Below are positions 1 through 12,795 of a DNA stretch of 64,000 nt, piece by piece; position 1 is the first letter of the stretch, and the number at the start of each line of letters is the position of its first letter. The notes below the pieces were generated by a model. The model was not told the DNA's origin. It was given only the letters and a program-made list of their open reading frames with translations, and searched no databases. A program made the translations under genes and the position numbers. The stretch comes from Agrypnia vestita (taxonomy: Eukaryota > Arthropoda > Insecta > Trichoptera > Phryganeidae), in NCBI GenBank assembly GCA_016648135.1, contig JADDOH010005059.1, positions 1 through 64,000 of the forward strand, in the 5' to 3' direction.

Positions 1-1223
1 TTTATTATAATATATTTATTTAATCAAATTATGTACCATTGCTATCTATGCACTTTTGCCATCTCATAGGTAGTTCATCGATCCCTTTACTAAAAAAACC
101 ATTCGGACGGGAATCAATAAAATCTTTGAAGGCGTTTGGACTGCCCCATCGGAGTTGAATTTTTTCCTTTGCAAGAAGTTATCCAAATTTCGAAAAAAAT
201 GGTATCTGTTGGGGCAAGGTCCGGAGAGTACGGTGGATGTCTTAGACATTCCAATTGAAGCTCCTCTAATTTGGTAGCCGTCTGTTGTGCAGTGTGTGGT
301 CTAGCGTCTATGAATCGCGCAAGGGGCCTAGAGCGATTAACCAGCCTCGGTTGTTTATCAGCTAGCTTTCCATCATGGTTTGCAGTTGCTGACAATAGAC
401 ATCTGCCGTAATCGTCTGGCCAGATTTAAGAAAGCTGTAGTGAACGACACCAGCACTAGTCCACCAAACGCTCACAAGTAACTTTTTTGGAGTCAATTTT
501 CGCTTGGGGTATGGTTTGGCTGGTTCGGCAGGGTTCAGCCATTGCGATGAGCGCTTCCGATTATCGTACAGGATCCATTTTTCATCACAGGTAATGATTC
601 GATTTAAAATCCCTTCAATATTGTGCCGGTTGAGTAATGCAACGCAGCAGTCAACGCGCGTTTGTTGATTTGCTTCACTCAATTCGTGAGGTACCCACCT
701 TTCAAGCTTTTTCACCTACCAATTTGTTTCAAGTGGATTAAAACAGTTTTATCACTAACACCGCAGCCTGCAGCTAACTCGGATGTGGTTTGCGATGGAT
801 CGGCTTCCACAATAGCCTTCAATTCTTCATTATCAACTTTGGTCTCCGGCCGTCCACGGGGCTTGTTCTGCAGGTCAAAATTTCCAGAATGAAAACGTTG
901 GAACCAAAAACGCACTGTGTTTTCTTTTGCGGCACCGTCGCCATACACATCATTAATCCTTCGAGCCGTTTCTGCAGCACTGGTGCCACGGTGGAACTCG
1001 TACTCGTAAATAACGCGATATTTCAAGTTTTTCATTTTGTAAACTGAGTGACGCAAAGAAAAAAACAATTGAGGAAAAAACAAATGAATTATAATTTTCA
1101 AAACACAAATACATGAGTAAATAGCTGTATAAATTTGGATTTGGAATTCCTAACCAAAGAGAAGATATTTGAGATCAAATTTGCCAGTACGGCAAAACGC
1201 CAATTTCATATGTAAGGACCTAA
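1..1223 (-). mobile_element. mariner element (cecropia-like), cut by window edge
   Basis: Tc1/mariner superfamily DNA transposon read from the minus strand. The outer 5' end reads TTAGGTCCTTACATATGAAA on the minus strand and stops at 1223, followed by TA (1224-1225), the expected target duplication. The transposase relic fills the middle. The 3' inverted repeat lies beyond base 1, so the copy cannot be measured. Frameshifts show it is dead. The cecropia-type assignment rests on remembered family similarity. Confidence 0.9.
29..1035 (-). pseudogene. mariner transposase, frameshifted
   Basis: Relic of a cut-and-paste transposase (family length about 345 residues). Translation begins at MKNLKYRVIYEYEFHRG (1035) and runs through the N-terminal helix-turn-helix half to about 712. 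It then shifts frame to KKLERWVPHELSE and ITCDEKWILYDN, which holds the first catalytic Asp, shifts again near 362-395, and twice more near 230 and 125. The block normally reading HDNARPH is altered to FIDARPH, so the second catalytic Asp appears lost. The YSPDLAPTD block with the third Asp remains. Four frameshifts plus the active-site change make it non-functional. The upstream in-frame Met at 1101 is not the natural start, because family members begin at the Met of MKNLKYR. Confidence 0.9.
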
Positions 1224-1225
1224 TA

Positions 1226-2450
1226 TAACAAATCTAAATCAACGTAACCCCAATTCATCGAATTTGGAATTTAGTTCCGACGCCTAATGCCAAACTTGAA
1301 AATTAAAATATTTGAAATCAGAACATTTTTCCACATTAATATTAAATTAATGATAAATCTCGAAGCTCGAAGCTACAAATGCGCTTTTTATGTTCAATAA
1401 TAATGGTAAATTATCAATTTTAATCGAGGTAATTATCAAATTGTGTCGAAAATGATTTAATAATGTATGGTAATCTACTTTACGTAAATGTTGAAAGTTT
1501 CAAGGCTCTAGCTAGTCGGGAAGTTGGTGAAAAATCAATTATAAGATTCCGCCACAATAACAAACAAACAAACAGACAAAGAGAGCTAATTAAAAGCATG
1601 TAAAAAGAAAATTAGGCGCCGACGTATATGTTTCCAGTTATTTTTAGAGCAGTATTTTGACGATATTTCTTGCAGTAAGTAATGCGTTGCAAAAAAGCAA
1701 TTTTAATCAATTTTCATTGTCGACTGCTCCGATTTTCAATCCCGGACCGAAAAAATCAAAATTTTCGTAGTTTTTCTTTCATTACATTGCCCAAAAAAAT
1801 CACCTTCTCCTTGCCGACCCTCCCAACGATATAGATGTGTATTATGTTATATTGAATACCATCCGTCCTAAATTTTGCAGAGATATTCTTTAGGACCCTA
1901 CGAAAATTCTATATTTTAAGTTACGTATATTTTATTGATTTAGAAAAAAAGTCTCCTCAGACGAACAGAGTAATCATGACAAGGCTGAATAACTATCAAA
2001 AATAATCATCCCTTACAAAAATAAATCATATAATTTATAATGAAAAAAAATTAAAACACAATAGACAACGAATGACATCTCACTTAACGCTCAACCCTGC
2101 GTACTACTGTCCCGTTATGTTTAAGAGTAATATTTGAAAAAAATATTTTCACCGGTTTAATGTAAAACTGTGCGGTCAAAATATAAACCTTCAAATCGTA
2201 TAACCTATTAAAAAATAATATGGTTTTGCACAAGCGGTAAGCTTTGCAGCTGCATAATTATTGACGGTAGACTGTTACATCGTTGATACAGTGGCGTACC
2301 TACCACTGAACAAGAAGATTTCTTTAAAGTTTTTAAAGTTGTGGCATTTATATGCAAGCTCGACATTTGTTTCCAAATTTGCACACAGCACTGGTTATCT
2401 TTTTGTCACTCGTTCTAAATAAACAAAAAAATTGTAAAGCTTGATTTTAA
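1226..2450. other. no gene seen
   Basis: AT-rich sequence without a coding-like frame, recognisable repeat end or RNA gene. Confidence 0.5.
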
Positions 2451-3015
2451 TCTATACTAATATTATAAAGAGGTAAGGTTTGTAAGTTTAGATGTAGGAG
2501 GTAATCTCCGAAACTACTTATTCGATTTCAAAAATTCTTTCACCAATATTTAGAATGGATCTTCAAGATGGACATTGGTTATATATTTTCTCGTTAAAAT
2601 AAAAGGGCTTTTTGTGGAGACCAATTGTGCAATGTAAGTCGACCTGCCTAATGCTGCCTTAACAGTAAGAGATATATGAATGCTTTCAATAGAACAGTTG
2701 TAGAGCTTAAAAAGCCCTACAAAAAAGTCCGCAACGAAATAATGTATGCATTTGTTAAGGTTAATTCACAAATTGATAAAATATGAATAAAGATACATTT
2801 AAAATTAATTTTAATCTGTCGGGGGTAATTTAAGTAGATAACGTTGAATTCTTATCAAAATATTTTTTTTTATCGTCAGGAAAATTTTATGTAGATAAAA
2901 ATTGCCTTTTGCACAACATTGTTTGGACGAGTAGTTTAGATTATATTGATTTTTCCCCGATACTCTTATAGTCTCAAACTAAGTTCCACGTGGGCGAAGC
3001 TGCGGGCACAGCTAG
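2451..3015 (+). mobile_element. non-autonomous Helitron
   Basis: Starts TCTATACTAATATTATAAAG and ends GCGAAGCTGCGGGCACAGCTAG, quoted here by its parts: stem GCTG, loop CGGGCA, stem CAGC, then TAG. The element sits exactly between A (2450) and T (3016), the insertion rule for rolling-circle Helitrons. There is no terminal inverted repeat, no target duplication and no Rep/helicase frame, so it is a short element moved in trans. Similar ends are widespread in Lepidoptera (remembered, not searched). Confidence 0.75.
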
Positions 3016-3154
3016 TGTAAAATATGTTCACTCAAATTCATCACGAAAACCAACTTAAAAAAATGTATAATTTTGACTTTGTATTTTGTCTTCATCATTG
3101 GTCCCGAGGTCAACACCGAGTGCCTTCAAAACATTTTTGAAATCAAAAATATTG

Positions 3155-3350
3155 TCAAGGGATCATGGATACGGGAGGCAAATGAAACACTGCAAAGTAA
3201 TTCAAGTTTTATTTACTACACAAAATCACACGACTTTAATCGGAGCACTGTTATTTAATTCACAATAAATCTCGCACTCGTTACTTGGAAATCTTTCACT
3301 GGTATCTAGAAATTCTGAATCACGTCATTTGTATCTCTCTGATTACTGTG
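3155..3350 (-). mobile_element. LTR-like repeat end, fragment
   Basis: Begins with a block like GGGAGGCAAATGAAACAC followed by a T-rich stretch. The same order is seen at 58,293 and 63,508 and, more diverged, at 7,878 and 49,551. By comparison with those copies it would be the U5 end of a minus-strand LTR. No matching far end was found. Confidence 0.3.
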
Positions 3351-4536
3351 GAACACTTTGGATCCCTTCGGCGAAGGAGCGATTAGCGAAGGACCACGTC
3401 AAGAGTTGTTTGTCCATTTGAAAGCTGATGACACCAGCTTAGACGACACGTCAGGAAGGGTCACATATGTTGATGACCGAGTCCTTCCATCGGCTGTGGA
3501 AGAGAGCAAGGTCGGTCTTAATGATGATGTGACTTGTTCTTTTGTGCTCCAGCTCGTAAATATTTATCTATTAACCTACTCGTTTGACCTGACTCAGCAA
3601 TATTATCATAATATATAACCCAAATAATTTAATTATTTTTGTCGACAAGACACTTATGCAACACTGAATTGGGTCAAGTATGCATGACATTGAAATCGTG
3701 CCGAGTCGGCATGAATCATCTCCCTTACACAGATACGTTATTGAAGAAATTGTTGAGATGGCTAATAGTGTCTTTGATCTGGTCAATCCATCGAATTGTA
3801 TATTTCCTCCACCTTTCAACCACCGCCCGACCGGCTTCTCTAGGTTATTCATCTTCTCTGCTTAATGTCCCGAAATATCCCTTGAGACAGGCCCCTCCAC
3901 CCGCCTATTTGCTGAAGGCGCCACTGTTCATCTTTGTTATTTTTATTTACCAGTGAACGCAGAAGGGGATGCTAAACAGAATTTACGCCGAGGCGTCAAA
4001 AACCAAGTTACAGCACTGGTCACACGATTAAAAAAACCTTCAATCGACCAACGACATTGGCGGTTTCTCAAGCATTTACGTCGTGGTTGACGTTCGGAGC
4101 TAATCTAATGTAAGATTGATGTTTGTGGAGTGCATGCAGAATTCTTTCGCAGTAATGCTATAAGTTGCTGCTCCGTGTACAATGGCGACAAAGTATAGTA
4201 CTCGGAAAATCATAAAACCACCATTAACATAAGTATATGGAATTGTTCTCAGAGGTCAGCGGTTCAAACTTAATACGACTCTTACTTTTCTAAGAACTGT
4301 ATTGTGAAGGTAATAGCGACGTGTAAAGAGATTTTCTTATTTCAAATTATAATTGCAGTCAATACATGAAACAAATGTAAGCGTCATTAAATCGAGCTAG
4401 AATCTAATAATAATTATAGTGCAATGCAAATTTTACTGAAAATAAGTTGATTTTACTGCGTTGTATAACTATCCACTGGATGTAACAGAATGACGCAGAA
4501 TTTAAAAAATAGCCACAATATTGTACGGGCGGATAA
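3351..4536. other. unassigned, moderately GC part at 3358-3900
   Basis: Open frames on both strands near 3358-3618 and 3571-3956 are short and overlapping, and none gives a protein I recognise. The base composition suggests old transposon debris. Confidence 0.35.
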
Positions 4537-4690
4537 CTTCCCTGTAATGATTAAAGAGTTAAGGTTATTATGACGTTGAACACGACTTCAACGAAACGTC
4601 GAGAATCGTTCCTCGGGAAAACATACGGTTCGTATAAAATATCCGTAACCATTTAGGTACAGTTTAATTTCCCTGTAATTAGTTAAAAGT
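4537..4690 (+). mobile_element. Penelope-like element 3' UTR fragment
   Basis: Contains GACGTTGAA, CGAAACGTCGAGAATCGT and GGTTCGTATAAAATATCC in this order. The same words occur on the minus strand at 40,440-40,700 beside a Penelope C-terminal coding remnant, which identifies this piece. There is no coding sequence. Confidence 0.6.
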
Positions 4691-5439
4691 GTTTTTGCTA
4701 CGAGAGAGAAGAGACAGTTGACTTGAGTTGTTTTGCGACTCTTGATTATTTTTTCAGTATCTCTTGTAAGATGTTGCCGAATAACTTTCTTCTGTATACA
4801 TAATACTTCGTTTTTCCAAAGAAACTCAACAAGTCAATGATTCCGTAGGTAGTTTCCGCACTCCACACGAAAACTTTTGCCTCTGTGGAGAGGTATGATG
4901 ACAGCGCGTCTCTAATAAAAATATCTAAAGTTGCGCATTATAATCTTTTCTTGACTTACTTTTACCAACCATGCTTTAAAAAATATTAAATTGAAGTACA
5001 TTTAATTTTAAAATGCAAAGAGCTTACACGGAACTTGTGCTCAAGATGAATAACGTAATTTAATCATGGGTTAGCCATTATCCCTAATCTTATATTCAAG
5101 TCAATTTCATATACCTAGATACATAGTATAGTCAGTATTTAATTTTTTTTTCTTTTTTAAAATATTTTTTTTTTATTTCATTTCATAAATATTATCCATA
5201 AAAAAGAGTTTTCACCTGTGCTGTGGGGGGAATTCACATTTTTAACGATATAAATCAGGTTCTGCATAATAACAACATGCATAATTATGATTAGTCTCCA
5301 TATATGTCTCCATATATAAGCATTCCAAGTTAGTTTGGTTTACAATAATAGAAATGTAATGTCACTTGATTTTTTTTGATTTGAACTTTGATTTTTTTAA
5401 ATTTATGAAATGTTTCTTGCTTTATTTGAGAATCCAATT
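4691..5439. other. non-coding; one diverged repeat inside
   Basis: The segment 4850-4915 (CCACACGAAAACTTTTGCCT region) is roughly 70% similar by eye to 9786-9851 (CCACACGAGACCCTTGGCCT region). The repeat type is unknown. The rest is AT-rich with nothing recognisable. Confidence 0.4.
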
Positions 5440-5447
5440 CATTAAAC

Positions 5448-6065
5448 CTGTGTTTCCCAAATGGGTCGCGACCCACTGGTGGGTGGCCAGCGGATATTAA
5501 TTAGGTGGGTCGCAGTCACCACACCGCGTAACATGTCTCGTCCGGGTCGTGTCGTGTTTATTATATAAATAACGAAGTGCATCCAGATATCAATGTAGTG
5601 TCTGCAATTTTCACTCATTTAACAGAGTTAAAAAATAACTTCAACGCCAACTTTGAAGAAGAGATAAAAAAGTTCAACAGGATAAACTGGATTTAAAATC
5701 CATTTCAAGACAACATACTGACTGAAATGTCAACAAAAGCAAGTGTAGAGCTTATTGATTCATCAGAAGATACGTCGCTGAAAAATACTTTTAATTGCAA
5801 GCAATTAGCAAAATTCTGGCTTTCAGTTGCTGACGGCTTGTTTGACGAAGCGATGAGAGTTCTCCTCCTCTTCACTACCTAATGTGAAGTGGAATTTTCT
5901 GCCATGGTTTCTATTAAGACTAAATACAGAAATAAATTGGACGTATCGAATTCACTGCGATTAAAAATGACTAAAATTGAAGTCAACGCTAATGCTGTTA
6001 TGACAAAAAATAGGCAATTTTTTTTTTTTGGTGGGTGCCGGTCCTGTCAACTTTGGGAACCACTG
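5448..6065 (+). mobile_element. decayed hAT element with TSD
   Basis: The right end TTTGGGAACCACTG is the complement of the common hAT terminus CAGTGGTTCCCAAA. The left end CTGTGTTTCCCAAA is its partner. Flanks are CATTAAAC (5440-5447) and CATTACAC (6066-6073), an 8-bp target duplication with one mismatch. About 620 bp long, mostly the 3' part of a transposase gene, so an internally deleted copy. Confidence 0.85.
5570..6020 (+). pseudogene. hAT transposase C-terminus (ZBED5-like)
   Basis: One frame reads FTHLTELKNNFNANF, then FNRINWI, a stop, NPFQDNILTEMS, later KQLAKFWLSVADG, LLLFTT, and after another stop EVEFSAMVSIKTKYRNKLDV and LRLKMTKIE. The FW..., LLPFxTTYLCExGFSA and IKTKYRNRLD blocks are hallmarks of the hAT dimerisation region in Charlie/Buster and ZBED5-type proteins. 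The normally invariant L-C-E block is damaged by a stop. The DDE core and BED finger are missing, so no active enzyme is possible. Confidence 0.85.
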
Positions 6066-6419
6066 CATTACACTATTTAATTTCTATATATGTACAGTGC
6101 AACTGGGCCGTTGTTGTTTTTAACAATGGTAAGTTTACGAGCATATTATTTTGTGGTTAAAGATAGTCTTTGTATTTATGGTAAAGAGATGTTCTTTCGT
6201 AGAGTTACACTCTGTACTCAACGGTTGGAACATCGAGGTCTTGAAAAAGTTGTACAGTGAGATAGTCAAAACATTTTTCAATATGATTTTAATAATTCAT
6301 CATCCTCATCTTCATCCCTTTGTCCAAACACCCGACGAGGTGCTTATTCCCAGTCCAGACCCTTTCTGTTTTCATACAATTTTTTTTGTTTTGCTTCTCA
6401 CAGCTTAATCTGTGGCGAC

Positions 6420-6923
6420 TAGGGAATGCAATCCCGATCCCGCGAGATCTCGAGGCATTTTACGAGATCAATCCCGAACCGAAAAATCGGACGAGATTAT
6501 AGGGATTAGCGGGATTGATCAACTTTTTTGTGTTTAATTTTTTATGTTTATAGAGCTTTTAGTAAGTACTTAAAACTTAGTTCAAATAATGAAAATATCT
6601 TTGAATAATATTTGCTGTATTTTATCAACCTAACATAGTAATAAAAACTACTATTAGTTAATAGTTTTTATTCTACTACATTGACTGATTGATGCTTGGA
6701 AAAACGCCTACAAATACTTTAACGCAATGATTAATAATGAACATTTTATTAAAATTGCTGATATAAAATGCAAGGCATTGTCGTTAATTGCTATTCAGCT
6801 CTATAAACAAAAAAAAAACACAAAAGTATTCAGGGTCCCGATCCGTGGGGATCCCGCGGAATTAGAAATTCTAACTTCTAGGGATTCCGAAAGGGCAATC
6901 GCGACTCGGGATTGCATTCCCTA
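6420..6923. mobile_element. MITE, TIR TAGGGAATGCAATCCCGA, copy 1
   Basis: Inverted termini TAGGGAATGCAATCCCGATC at left and the complement ending GGGATTGCATTCCCTA at right. Flanking octamers GTGGCGAC and TTGACGAC agree at 6 of 8 positions, consistent with an aged hAT target duplication. The CG-rich arms hold CCCGCGAGATCTCGAGG. The centre is AT-rich and non-coding. A second copy lies at 41,339-41,832. Confidence 0.75.
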
Positions 6924-6931
6924 TTGACGAC

Positions 6932-7877
6932 CCGCCGGCCATCTATTCCGGGGTTTCCTTCCGGGGTTGCCAAGAGGATTCTTCTCGTGCTTATTCAATC
7001 CAGTTCCTCTGGTATTCTAGGCGCATGTCGGAGTCGCCGCATTTGTGATTTTTAAAACAAATTTAAATTTTGAAAACTACCTCTGCAGCCTGGATCCTTG
7101 CTCTCACTCTCTCAGTCAGGATCTAAATTTGAATGCCATGTATTAGGGTGGGCCCGTACACGGATTTGAAAACAGTCGATTTTTTCTTGACGCTAAGCTC
7201 GGATTTTCTTATCACCGCACTTTATAGAGAACGTAGAACGCCAGCCACAGCTCCGATTCGTCTAGCTATTTCACTTTTATTTTGATTTTAATAATTATTC
7301 CACGAATTGTACCTGTATTATTTAAATTAGATCAATTGTTAAATTAGATTAAAATTCATCCGATTATTCCATGTTGCAAAGGTGACTGCGTAAGGGCGAT
7401 ATAAATTGTTTTTAATGATTGGAATGTTTCTAAGCCTAATTAGTACATACAACAGTTTTTCCGTATTCGCGCAACCCTAATATAATTTTTTTCTATCTAC
7501 TTGATGTTTTCCATATGTTTTCCAAGGCGCCCGGATTCAATAGGGGTGCATGTTCCTTGGACTTGGATATTGTTAGCCATAAATAAATTCCGTGCTTTTA
7601 AAGTATTTACATTAATTAAACTGCCTACATAACAATAAAAGTCCGCCCTTAGGCGCGGGATTACTTTCCTCCGTCGGTTAATATTTATCCAACTCGTCTC
7701 ATTGTAACATTGTGATGTTTTCTTATACATTGTTTTAGCACATATTATAAAACAAATAAGCATTATTTGTGCTGCGTAAATATACATATATTCCCCGTTT
7801 GGATTCAAGTCTTTTATGAATTAATTGAAGGGTTTGCGATAGAAACGCGCAGAGTTACAATAATTATTGATTTATAA
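6932..7877. other. no gene seen
   Basis: Non-coding. The frame at 7497-7808 on the minus strand is a chance ORF with no recognisable motif. Confidence 0.4.
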
Positions 7878-8422
7878 TGTCACGTGTCGTGGCTAGGTAG
7901 GAATGAATGAAAACACTGGAAATTGATTAGCGATTTATTATTTATTTCAATGTATAAAGTCACTTAACACGAATTAAAGTTAATATTTTTTAATCTACAC
8001 CCTTTCGCTATATATCACTCGTATATGAACTCATTATTATCGCTGGGTTACTTATCTATGGTATACTTATATGGGTATTTATCGCACATAGAAGTCGTTT
8101 TGGTTTATTACGCCAATTAGGTACTTCGCTGGATTATTTACCTTATTTATCACTTCGGTTATCGTGGGCTCCGCCGTGGGCTTCGTTTCGCGGCTCGCGA
8201 CCGACTTCGCACCGAACGAACTGTCAAAAATGATAATTGCTACCACTCGCGCCGCAGCGTTGTTCTGTATTTATAACCAAATGCTGATTTTTTCGATCTT
8301 TCTAGATTACTCTAGTGTGGGAAGATTCTCGTCGCTTCTAGGCGGTTGCGAGTGTTTGTAGTCGTTTCCCGAAGGTCGTAGATAATTAAAGTTCGTTCTA
8401 GATCCTACAATAGTGTTGTGAA
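7878..8422 (-). mobile_element. solo-LTR-like repeat
   Basis: Left end TGTCACGTGTCG and right end GTGTTGTGAA (GTGTTGTGACA in the sister copy ending at 27,124) form TG...CA-type ends. Read on the minus strand it shows a TATA-like TTATAAATAC (complement near 8265) upstream of AATAAA near the left end, the order expected of U3-R-U5. No flanking duplication or internal retrovirus-like genes were seen, so a solo LTR is inferred; a MITE is the alternative. Confidence 0.5.
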
Positions 8423-10542
8423 ATATTAGAAGGTATTTGGATAATGCGCTATTGCTTCAGCTTGCCATTCCGGGACAATAACAACTCAAAAACTAGCTGC
8501 ACTTTTCGTTGTACACTCTATTAACACAAAGGTGGTGTGGTCAACATGTGCATTTTTTTCTTCATAATCACCTTCCTTCTCAATAGGCTTAATCCAGCGA
8601 TCCACAGCTTGCGTATTCCTTCTAAAAATAAGATTTTTGATTGGCCGCGAAATCACTGCTTAACGCACGTCGAAGTCTGAAATTTAAAAAAAAATGTATT
8701 TATTATGGAATCTTAAAAGTTTTTAAACATTGTAATGTAGGAGCATCGTGTATATTATATATACTAATTAAAAAGATTCACAGATGTTTAAGGCACATAG
8801 AATAAGATACGGAATGATACGGAAGCCAAGCTCGTCTGTTCAAATAAAGCGCTACTTTACCAAATATAACTCGCCTATTCGTTAAGACCATATCTAGAGC
8901 TTGCTGAATCTTGTCTTCATACTCGCTCTGTCATTTTTAAACTTCTCGATCCACAAAAAAACTTTTTAACGTGACAAAGCACTGTTTCCCTATTGTGATT
9001 AAAGTCTTGGATGAAATTTAGCCCCTTTCCCACCCTCTGACCAGATAAATTGGAACACTGCTCGTTATTTTTCCTTGGTACAAACTACCGGCGGAACATG
9101 TTGACGCTGAAACAGCCGCAAGGCAAATGACGTGAACGGGATCAAATTTCGCACACGTGACCGTTGTCGAAGCAAATCTAAGCACGCGTGCGCAGACAGC
9201 TCATAAAAATGACGTCTCTATGTCATATACAGCGTGGCGAGGCAAAAATGAATAAAGTAGCGAGTATAATGATCCGTACCTCCGGGTGAAATTTATATGA
9301 GTTTTTCCACTCGTGACCTACCCCTTGAGATACGGATTTTATTATCGTAATGTAGGAGGCAATCTCACTTCTGACTTGCACGTCAAATGTCAGTCTATTT
9401 ACCATTTATGTTCCGTTCGTCAGTTGAGTTAATTTGAATCTCCTCAGCAGCAGATCAAACAGAAAAAATGTTTGGAATTAAATGCTTTCTGTTTTGTATT
9501 TGTGATGTTAGGTTTGAAGTATTTTTCATTAGCATTAATAAAATCCCGCTATAACATGACCCTTGTTTTTGCTGTGTATTTTTTCTCTGATTTGAATGAA
9601 TGATAAAAAAACAAGTACTTCACCGTGTATCTAATAAATGTAGAACTTTTCGAAAGATTTGTTTTACTTTTCGCAATGTTTAGGTATGAAGCGATGTTAT
9701 CGTTCTTTAATTGTCAATTTGACAAGGGGCTTCCTTCAATATACTCATAGTTTGTTAAGCGACACAATAGATTAATACCCTCATAGTTCCCGCATCCCAC
9801 ACGAGACCCTTGGCCTTTGTAGCAAGGCATAATGACAGACTTTCTCCAATCCAAAATGGTGTGGCTTTTCTTAGATCGATAAAGTTATTTACAAAATATC
9901 GCGATATATACATTGAAGCCTTTCTTTGACTTGCTTTAAAATACCACGTTTGAATGTACGACTCAGCAACTTTGTAAAAAATAAATATAATTGATTCCTA
10001 CGCCTAGTTTTATTTTTAGACGACAATAACATGTTTTCGTACTGTGAATATTGTTTTCTTTTACTAACAATGGATATACATAATTGATAATGAATATATT
10101 TACATATGTACTATACAAGTACTACTATAAAAGTGCATGGAAAGAAAAACACATAACGTGAATCATAGCATCACTGCATAGAAAATGTTTTTCTATTCGA
10201 TAGTGCGAAGTTAATAAAATAAATCAATTATAAAAAAAAATTAGGTCGTATGCGCCACGGGATTATCTATCTTTTCACCGATTCGAATCTCAACATTTTC
10301 AAAATCGACATATAGATTGATATGTAGCAAAAACCAAATTTCACTCGAATGAGCTTATAAAGGAGAGAAGAATAAGAGAAAAATTAAATAGTAAATTTTC
10401 ACACGAAAATTATTTGTCTTTTATAATTTTTTGACAAAGTACTTTTGTTTCATATACTTCCCGATATGAAAAAAAGCGCGCAAAAAAGTGAAAAAAAAAA
10501 TTAAACGTACAAAAAGCTTGTAAACATTTATAAAAATATATT
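8423..10542. other. no gene seen
   Basis: Non-coding. Only the diverged repeat 9786-9851 (partner of 4850-4915) stands out. Confidence 0.4.
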
Positions 10543-10850
10543 TTGCCGATTAGCGTCTATTTTAATAAATAATTTGTATAAAACTACTATTTATTGAATC
10601 ATCAGCATGTTTTGGGGCCAATGGTTCCTTTATCAAATAAAAATAAAGCATATTAAATATTATAAATATCCAGGTCCTTTTTAATTTCCAATTACCTTCT
10701 CAATTTTTTTTTTTTGTAAATTTTTTGTTCTCTTTGTTAATGTCTATAATTTGGATTTGAATTTGAATATACGTTGTATCCCGATGAAGGGACCATGAAA
10801 CATGTTAATGATCCAATAAATAATGTTTTTTTACAAAAAAAAATCTATCA
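10543..10850. mobile_element. Penelope-like 3' ends, inverted pair
   Basis: 10,543-10,690 carries on the minus strand GGAACCATTGGCCCCAAAAC, then ATTCAATAAATAG, typical of the UTR after a Penelope ORF. 10,735-10,850 carries on the plus strand CCCGATGAAGGGACCATGAAACATG and AATAAATAATG (given by key words). Such inverted UTR pieces are common in Penelope insertions. There is no coding part. Confidence 0.5.
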
Positions 10851-12034
10851 ATTAATAAAAATAAAAATCTCTTTGGTATAGAACCGAACTCCTGTCGTGA
10901 AGCTGCCGAGAAGTCAATAATATGCGAGTGCAGTTAGCGTTAATGCTAGTTTAGGTAGCTACTGTATCTATTTTATTTGTAAAAAAAATAATTTTATAGC
11001 AATAAGTACTCAGATTCCTTTAAGAATATACAATGAACAACATGTTTATGAACAGAATAAATCATTGCATTAAATTGAAAAATAGAAAATCTCTTTGTCT
11101 TAAAATGTTATTTTGTCTAGATTTGCCATATTGTTTATCGATTTCCAGTAAGAGAAAAAGAGTCTCGAAATCTATCGAGTGATTAAATAAATTGTTTTAA
11201 TTTTTTAAATTATAAAGAACAGAAAATGGAAAAGGTTAATTAGGATGTCTCAAGTTGATTTGGATTCCGCTATAATGATGAAGTGCTGACATTTGACAGA
11301 CGTCTTGACGTCTATTTTGGAATGACAACCACCAATCGATAACAGTGTTGTTTTCAATATAATGGTGGATTATAAATTATATAACAGTCTATTTTTCCAG
11401 AAATTAAAAACGATTCCTCAGTATGTCTCTAGCACAACGTAAACATTCTTCTTAGTTTCTTTATCATAAAAAGTGTATCATGTAATTATGCCATCTTCAA
11501 AATGATCGTTGTATGTTTTCTGATGTTAATCTGTGGCCATCTATCAGAGTCAATAACAACTGTTGACGGTCTTTTTGTTAAAAAATAAAAATAAAATAAC
11601 TTATCGTCAAACATCTAACCTGAGTCGAAAAATACAATGATATCATCTGCCTCGCGGAATTTTTCCAAACCTCCGTGCTATTGATTAAATCAGATTCCCG
11701 CACTTTGGCGACTCGGCGCATTTTCGCTCTGACAAATAATTTTCCGTGGTCGTGACCCTCCCGCGCCCCTGCCGCGGAAGCGATGGAAGTTTAAAGACCT
11801 TCAGCACAGCACAGCTCGTGCAGTGCGGTTGTCGATAGCTAAATGTAGTCGTGATATTATTCAAAGTACAAACACGGTATATTGCTACTCTTATTTTATT
11901 TCGATCGCTCCGAGAACCGTTGCATACAGCGTAATGGATTGCATTAACCTTGGAATCCACGCTCTATACACTTGCGCGTTGTTTACAGCATTATTTCTCA
12001 TTTAACTTGTTGTATTACAACATTTACAGCAACT
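10851..12034. other. no gene seen; GC-richer patch 11,685-11,830
   Basis: AT-rich except for a patch with CCCTCCCGCGCCCCTGCCGCGG. Small overlapping frames on both strands there are not convincing. A segment at 11,950 resembles 30,500 (both contain CCACGC...CACTTGCGCG) next to hairpin-element copies. Confidence 0.35.
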
Positions 12035-12440
12035 CTTAATTTATAATTAAAATAAATTTTAGAAGTCTCACAGAGACGAAACTATTTATGTGGGATACAT
12101 GTATGGATATCTTTACAGGGTGTCCGCAGGGTTTATGACTTATAGTAACTGACTTGAGTGACACTTTACACAATACAACGTTCACCGCTTTCTCCCCTAG
12201 AATTATCCAATTTTTAAAAGTTGTATATAATACGTTTTCGCATCTGTGGTCGAAATTTTTTTATTCCATTGGGGTGGAATCGGTGAACGTTGCATTGTGT
12301 AATGCGAACACTTTACTACCACCAGCTACTCCAGTTCATATGCCCTATGGACACCACATAAGGACTTCCATACATGTTTCCTATATAAATGGCCTCGTCT
12401 CTGTGAGACTTCTATAATTTATATTAATTAATATTTATCC
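12035..12440. mobile_element. hairpin element, diverged copy A
   Basis: Arms start AGAAGTCTCACAGAGACGA at left and end CGTCTCTGTGAGACTTCT at right. Both arms carry the family core words ACACAATACAACGTTCACC / TGAACGTTGCATTGTGTAA. Arm identity is about 70% by eye, so it is much older than the copies at 31.8 and 54 kb. The similarity extends outward through AATTTATATTAATT. No clear tail or flanking repeat was found. Confidence 0.7.
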
Positions 12441-12654
12441 TTTTGTGGACAAAATGCTTTTACATTAGAACATACAAATAAAATATATTATACACTTTTT
12501 ATTATTTCTCTACCATAAAAGTTATTTTATAAAATTTTAACTTCGTTATTTTTAGTAAATGTTCTAACATTATACTTTAGTGTCATACTAGGACTTACTC
12601 TCAGGTTTATTGAATGAACTGTATAGAAAGCCCAACGTTTTGTAAAGTTAGAAA

Positions 12655-12795
12655 TATTAAAAAAAAAATGCAAATTTTGATGTTGCATAACTCCATAACT
12701 ATTGATATTAAGTCAGGCTGCCTGAACATTTTCGATTCGCAATCATGACACGAATCTACCTGAAAAGTATTGTGGACTCTGTTACACCCTCAACA
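12655..12795 (-). repeat. interspersed repeat, TACAGGG-family body
   Basis: On the minus strand it reads GTAACAGAGTCCACAATAC, then CGAAAATGTTC, ATCAATAGTTATGGAG and CAATATTTCTAAC. The same word order occurs at 34,225-34,480 and inside 16,775-16,910. Non-coding. Confidence 0.5.

Noticed and set aside
6320..6502. ORF sharing a peptide with 41,215-41,514
   Set aside because: The shared peptide is the translated terminus of the TAGGGAATGC MITE in both places.
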